This document shows positions 58,326 through 64,000 of a stretch of DNA of 64,000 nt, piece by piece. A program made the translations under genes and the position numbers. Position 1 is the first letter of the stretch; every line of letters begins with the position of its first letter. Below the pieces are notes generated by a model. The model was not told the DNA's origin. It saw nothing but the letters and a program-made list of their open reading frames with translations, and ran no database searches. The stretch covers positions 62,001-126,000 of the forward strand of contig JAYKAV010002970.1 of the NCBI GenBank assembly GCA_035582835.1, given 5' to 3'. The DNA comes from Phoebastria nigripes (lineage: Eukaryota > Chordata > Aves > Procellariiformes > Diomedeidae).

Positions 58326-60099
58326 GGTTACCTGTGTTACATAGAACATTTTTTAAACAGTTATCAAAATCAAACATAAGACTAGGACAGACATTATTCC
58401 ATGCTTAGTAGCCTATGCTCCTATTTAGTTTCAGGGCATTTACTAAATATATACATATAAATTTGCATAGATATTCATTGACATAACATATATACAGTAA
58501 AGAAACAATTACTGTCTAGATAGTAGTTTGAATTCTGAAACTTACCTGAATCTAGTACGACTGGCCTGTTCCAAAAGCCAGAAAAATCTGTGGGCATCTT
58601 CCAAAGCTCTTGAAAAGCAGTTTAATAATTTTTTTTAATGCTGAAAATACAAAGTATTTTTTCAGTGATCTGTCTGGGAGAAGCCTGTTGTACCAGCATT
58701 ACTTGAAACTAGGTCTATTTGTACCTCAAAGTAATCTGAAAAGCAGAATTTTTTTTCCAGTTATCTCAAATTGTTTTTTCTCTGTCATGAAAAAACAGGG
58801 TTTTAACAAAAGCCAAAACAATAGCAGTAACTACATCAAGTTCTAAAAGTAAAATATAACTTCAGCAAAAATGTTGATAGCATGATGTGAGAAGGCCAAC
58901 ATAAATTAAACAATATGTGTTAAGAGAGGCTTGAAAAAATTGTAAAACAAAGCAACTGGAGGCCATATGCTTGATAGCCTAGGCCTTCTCAAGTGCCATT
59001 ACAAATTCACATGTCTATATCTGAATGATAGAGCAGAAGTTCCACATGTACATTAGGACTGTGTCTCTGAGTTAATAGGCATAAAAAATATAATGTCAGC
59101 ATGTGTATTCAACATTTATGTCTTGCAATACTGCCTAATGCTTTTTCGTTATGAGAAAAATATACCTTTTTTTCCTTTATAATTTTGAGAATTCTTGTTC
59201 ACTTGAACTTACGAACACTTATGTCTCATGAACTTGTAGAAATATAAAGTTCAAAGTATTATTTACGAATGCATTTTTAGGACATCCAGGAATTAACTTA
59301 GACAGTCAACATAGAGCTTATTAGTGTTTGTTACTGCCTCTTTGTTTTCTAATATTAAATTTAAATGCTGTATTGCAAATTAAGCTGGATGCTTCTTGTC
59401 ACCTCAGAACATGTTGATCAACCTCCTGCTTATCTGTTTGCTTTTAAATGGTTGAATATTGCTTTCCTGTCTTCCAATCTCTAGACATCAAAAATCCAGT
59501 TCTTTCAAACTGTCTTCACTCAGCCTGTTTTCTGAACCTAAACATTCTCATTACACTCTCATGGAATTTCAACAGTAATAATCTGGGACTTTGGAAATGG
59601 TCTAGCGTACCCAAGATGATTGCTGAAATATATGACACCACAGGTTCTACCAGGGTAACAGCTGAAGGTCAGAAGAAAATCCCACATGTATGTCTTGCAA
59701 CTAAACCCTGTCTTTACTTCAGAAGGATTAGTTCATTGAGCAACAAAAATTTAGGTGCCTAATAGNGTTAAACTGAACTTCACGTAAACACTTCAATGTT
59801 TAGATGTATAAGTACATGTCTGAAATTAAGGAAGATAACCAAGGCAAAGAGAGTGAAAGTGTCAGTGAAGAGGAAGGAGAACTATTTTTCTCTGCTGGAT
59901 AGAGACATGCAGAGCAGGCATGATCTCCATCACTCCAAGTAAATCCAGTATTCATCAAACAAAAAAGGAGTTATGCAGTCCCTGAACCAAGAGAGTAAAT
60001 CAGATCTTAGTATCTGGGGAGGAATGTCACAAGGAATTACATGCCCACAGTCAGAATACCCAGAAGAAACAGATGGCCAATGGCTGAATGGTCAAAGAC
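58326..60099. other. Non-coding DNA, nothing recognised
   Basis: The open frame at 59,448-59,762 is the longest here (104 codons) and shows no recognisable domain. The ancient LINE that follows may begin within the last few hundred bases. Confidence 0.45.
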
Positions 60100-61340
60100 T
60101 TTCTTTGGAAGGAAAAACAAGCATACAGATGGTAGTTTGACTAGACTGAATTTGATTCACATAAACAGTGAGAACTATTTAAGACTTTGCATACAGAAAG
60201 CAAATTAGAGAGAATCACTTACAAACTAGTAAAATAAATTATCTAAAAGAAAGAAGGAAAGAAAGCTACAGATTTGTGAAAATGGCCCTAAAATGTAAAT
60301 TTCAACTAACTCAATGGCTTGGCAAGTAACTTCCATTCGGAATTATTTCTAAGTGGAAAAAGAGACCTACAGCTCCTAAAAGAGGCCATGCTGAAGGCAC
60401 AGATACAGTTGTCCTGGCACTTTGTAAAGACAGAAAGAGGTAAAGATAAAAGAAAGCACCATGGCTACATTTGGAGAACTTTAGTAAGTCAGAACTTGAA
60501 AAACAATAATTCAGAAGTGGAATCTGGACACACTGGTAGAAATGTCAGAAAACTTAGATGTAAAATCACCAAGGTAAAAGCATGAAATGAGATGCAACTA
60601 TCAAACAGCATAACTGAAAATATAATGGTTCTATAAATACATTGAAGAGGAGATGGTTAAAATTATTACATGGACACTCTACATCTTCTTAACACTCTAC
60701 ATCTTCTTAACCTAAAAGTGGTAATTGTGATAGACAATAAAATAATTACATTTGCAAAGAATTACAAGGAAAGGACAGTATAGAGTGTGTGCATAAGTCA
60801 ACAGAGACACAAGGAAGGAATTTCCTGGCAGGAAAACCATTAGAAATTTACTATATAAGTTGGGAGAAATTTTCCTAGAAGTATTTAAGAAACAAGTAGA
60901 AGGAATATCTAGTGATTAAGAAATTGTTGAGGATGGAAGAGGTCCCAGAAAAATGAAGAGCAAACATAGTACCTATCTATGAAAAGAGTAAGAGAAAGGA
61001 CTCATAAAGCTGTAAAACAACGAGCCTAACTCTGATTTCTAGAAAGATAGTACAAGAAATTATTAAACAAGCAATTGTTACAAGCATCTATATAGTGATA
61101 AAGTGATACAAAACCATCTGGTATGGATTTGTGAAGAATAGATTGTGTCAAACTGGATTTCCATCTTTGACAGGGTAACTGGTATAGTGGATAAGGGGAA
61201 GAAGTAGATGTGATATATATTAGGTTTATTAAGATTTTTTAGTAGATATTCCAAATGATATTTTTGTAAGAAAACTAGAAAATATGTATCAAAAAAATTA
61301 CAAAAATATTGTTCAAAAACTAGTTGGAAAACAAACTTAG
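60100..61340 (+). mobile_element. Very old CR1/L3-like LINE, plus strand
   Basis: The clearest part is 60,970-61,290. It has CTATGAAAAGAGTAAGAGAAAGGACTC-like text (the F/YKK...KED. region), GAGCCTAACTCTGATTTCTAGAAAG-like text (the SLT...GK region), ATTATTAAACAAGCAATTGTTAC, GGTATGGATTTGTGAAGAATAG (the GF.K region), CTGGTATAGTGGATAAGGGG and GTAGATGTGATATATATTAGG, where the active family encodes VDVIYLDFSKAFD. Upstream, AAAGCACCATGGCTACATTTGG near 60,455 fits the endonuclease-RT linker. No frame is intact. Phrases were compared from memory, so limits are approximate. Confidence 0.7.
60675..60710 (+). repeat. Perfect 18-bp tandem duplication
   Basis: CACTCTACATCTTCTTAA at 60,675-60,692 is repeated directly at 60,693-60,710. 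It is a small, probably recent duplication inside the old LINE. Confidence 0.95.
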
Positions 61341-61544
61341 AATATCACTTAGAAGGATTATTTCTGTTCCTCGATTTCCAAAGTTTTTTAGTAGCAATAT
61401 AAAAGAATTCTCTACTACATACTCACTTTATTGATACTTATTGTGCCTTAGTCAACTCAGCACATGTCTGAGCACATGCTATAAAATGCAAAGTGGACAC
61501 CTTTAGTGATATCTCAACCTCTGTGTCATGGTTGTTTATATTTC
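61341..61544. other. AT-rich sequence between the old LINE and the CT tract
   Basis: No distinct feature; it may contain the eroded end of the LINE. Confidence 0.4.
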
Positions 61545-61676
61545 CTTTCTTCTTCTTCCTCCTCTTCTCCTCTCCTCCTCCTCCTCCTCCTCCTCCTCCT
61601 GCTCCTCCTCCTCTTGCTCCTCCTCCTCCTCCTCCTCCTTCTTCTTCTTCTTCTTCTCCTTCTTCTTCTTTTTTCC
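61545..61676. repeat. (TCC)n/(TTC)n pyrimidine tract
   Basis: About 130 bp of nearly pure C/T: CCT/TCC units to about 61,640, then CTT units, with three G interruptions (for example GCTCC). The Pro/Leu/Ser-rich and Gly/Glu-rich frames here are low-complexity artefacts. Confidence 0.95.
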
Positions 61677-64000
61677 CTAACTTGTAGTAACAAAAATCAT
61701 CTTTTCTTTGAGGTAAAAACCTCAAAACCCTTACTCATTCCTACAAAGTGAAATTCACTTTTCTGAAACTTCAATTCTTTACAGTTAATTTAAAATAAAA
61801 TATCTATAGTTTTTAAAAGCAAAATAAATGAGCCATTTCCTATTCAGTGACAATACATAAAACATTGATTCAGGAAACTGCTCAATTTTTTTCCTCTTTC
61901 CCATTTAAAGGATAATCTGTTTTTATCAGCGGTGTATTGATGTTTTTCCTATACCATGCCAGCTGTTTTACTGATTATTCTCAGGGATGTAGAATTCATG
62001 TTGATTCATTTTGTGGACTTTTCTACTATTTTCCACAGTTATCCGTATTGTGACAGGAATACCTGTCAGAAATGTTTTGTTCTTTTATTTATCTTACACT
62101 TAGTTCCTGTCCCTTGGTGTTATTTAGTTTCTTTCTGTTTTGCCTTTTTTCTTTTTCCTGACAGTCATCAAAGTGCTCAGCTCCCCAGCTCCAGCAAGTT
62201 CCAGGTGTCTTTAAAAAAGTTTGATAGGGTCAAAACAGATAGCTGATCTGACTCTAGCCTTGGCCCACCACCTGTTTTGCCTCTCTGGGCACCTAGAAAC
62301 ATCAACTTCTCACTGAGTTTTTTGTTTCATTTTAGAAAAGAATTGGGGCAGGCGGGGTGTTGAGATTTTTTCCCTCTGAATTTCCTTCACAGCAGTAAAT
62401 TCAGCTGNCATAAGAAAATAAAAGGGATGGTATGAATTGGAGCACATAGCTGATGAGGTTGGGTCAAACTCTAACAGGAATATATTTATTATTTTTTAAT
62501 ATTAAAAAAAAAAAAAAAAGAGAGATAAGGCATGGAGAAAGGAAACGTGCCATATAAATGATGAGCTAAAAAGCCAGAGTCTGGGTTATTTGATCATAAA
62601 AAAGCAGCTGGTACCATCTGAGGTGCCTTTGTGACCTGAGACATCTCTAAGCTAGCTGATATGACAGAGTACCTACAGGAGAAAAACCAGGCACTGCAGG
62701 GCTTCTTAAACAGATTTAGATGCCCAGAGTGAGGTGGTCAGACCGAGGCCATAGCTGCCACAGCAACCAAACCCAGAACGCATACTGCTGAGCATTTTGC
62801 AGACATCACAGGCCACCGCTGCACTGTCTCTGATATCTGCATGTTCACCCTGAAGTTCAAAAGACCAGTTATTTGAGCCAGTTCAACTTGCAATACATTT
62901 AAGGGAAAAGATAACATCNGAATTTTCTCTCCTTTCTTCCTCCCTCTTCTTTCCTCTCAGCTGTAAATAAGGAAGGAAACAATATATACAATGGGTCAAA
63001 AATGAGGGATTTTGGGGCTAAGTGTGAGCACTAGCCCGTTTTACTACAAAGATAAGTCCAAAAGAGATATTTGAGGGGAAAAATATTCTTTCTTTTTTTT
63101 TCTTTAACCTTTACATTGGAAAATGAACAAAGAAAAACTACCCATCTGATTACCCATTTGGACTGGATAAGCATAACTGGGGACATTTCAGAGTCACCTA
63201 TTCAACTGTTTACCCAACGTTTAAAACCTGTTAACAGAAAACCTACTTTGTTGTTACTGTATCTGTTTTTGAGGGAACAAGAACAAAAATAAATTCTTTT
63301 TCAGCTCAGCTATCTCCTGGTTGCAATAAGTAATTTAAGCTGGCTTCCTGCTATGGGAAACCTAAACGGAAGTTAATATGTGGCTTATACGTTTGTGCTC
63401 CTTTAACTTTAACCTGAATGGGTGTGTATAACACTCAGCAGGAATATGTCTTGTTTTTACCAGCAGGCAAAGGTTGCTTATAAAATGACATTTTCAAGTC
63501 TGATTAGAAATTAAGGTTTTTAGAAGTAAGAAAAAACAGTTAAGAGTAAACTGCAGGTAATATTAATGTGGTCATTTAAGAAGTGCATTTCTTGACAGAA
63601 TGTTACTGTCCCTGCTCACAGCAGGCTGACAGACTAGATGTAGAGAGAATAATAAAGTTTTTTGTCTATGTTTATGTCCAGTATATAAGACAGCTAGACT
63701 GAATAGAAAGAGAAAATGATGTGNCACTAATCCTCAAGAGAAATGCCAGTACAGATACAAGCTGTCAGGAAATTGTCCCCTTTACAATAGAGAACTTAGG
63801 CTTACTCTTCTAATAATCTACCTGTACTCTATGTAGTACTTGTTCAGGAATCGTGGCTGTTCTATCTATTGCATTTCATAATTCCTAAACCAGCAGACTC
63901 TCTTTTGTCTCTCTTGCTCTCCTTATAGCTGTATATATTCATACTTTAATTTCTATTTCTGTTGCAAACCTAAAAGTCTCCTGTTGTTTAAGATTACAGT
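61677..64000. other. Non-coding DNA, nothing firmly recognised
   Basis: An A run lies at 62,503-62,519. 62,600-62,850 is less AT-rich and might be an old repeat or conserved stretch, but no family was recognised. The open frame at 61,956-62,246 has no recognisable domain. Confidence 0.5.

Noticed and set aside
58078..58377. Ser/Pro/Phe-rich open frames on the minus strand
   Set aside because: They are translations of the purine-rich tract.
59448..59762. 104-codon open frame as a possible host exon
   Set aside because: No domain, no clear splice context and chance length in AT-rich DNA.
61438..61725. Gly/Glu-rich and Pro-rich open frames
   Set aside because: They are translations of the TCC/TTC tract.
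1..64000. CRISPR array, bacterial operon or phage system
   Set aside because: No spaced identical repeats, no dense coding, and CR1/ERV content marks a vertebrate nuclear genome.

Overview
The window looks like a gene-poor, AT-rich intergenic or intronic stretch of a bird nuclear chromosome. The evidence is the repeat content: CR1 LINEs of several ages ending in the typical ATTCTATG-type 3' repeat, plus solo endogenous-retrovirus LTRs of a kind common in neoavian genomes (a TGTCCTGGTTTTGGCTGGG-type start and a GGTTAAACCACAACA-type end). The species cannot be named from this sequence. I found no host protein-coding exon, tRNA, rRNA or CRISPR array. The long open frames are either pieces of CR1 or chance frames in AT-rich or low-complexity DNA.

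Layout. 1-15,000 is mostly featureless AT-rich DNA. It holds microsatellites, a degraded antisense CR1-like fragment (about 7,700-8,310) and a 142-bp foldback element with 36-bp inverted arms (10,010-10,151). A solo LTR lies at 15,007-15,585 and an unrelated shorter LTR at 16,665-17,072. 17,073-24,294 is unannotated apart from a putative ancient repeat (about 20,580-20,880) and a segment that resembles a conserved non-coding element (about 21,600-22,330).

The dominant feature is a nearly full-length minus-strand CR1 at 24,295-29,636. Its ORF1 (338 codons, GDSL/SGNH esterase type) is still open. Its ORF2 (endonuclease plus reverse transcriptase) is broken by stops, frameshifts and a probable deletion. 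Two LTRs have inserted into ORF2: a CpG-rich one at 24,969-25,685 and one of the common solo-LTR family at 26,477-27,035. The nesting gives a clear order of events: CR1 first, LTRs later.

29,637-64,000 holds a stack of two CR1 3' ends (about 32,430-32,897), an inverted pair of solo LTRs 730 bp apart (39,498-40,086 minus; 40,817-41,374 plus), an assembly gap (47,502-47,747) abutting a run of 78 A, and another solo LTR (49,069-49,663) with a perfect 5-bp target duplication. It also holds CR1 fragments at 51,478-52,706 and 55,746-56,082, a putative ancient repeat at about 56,890-57,550, a purine-rich tract (58,127-58,325), a very old CR1/L3-like LINE (about 60,100-61,340) and a trinucleotide CT-rich tract (61,545-61,676).

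No novel biological system could be supported. The most interesting items are the foldback element, the nested CR1/LTR composite with its CpG-rich LTR, the LTR subfamilies with a decaying CRE-like site, and the homopolymer/gap locus.
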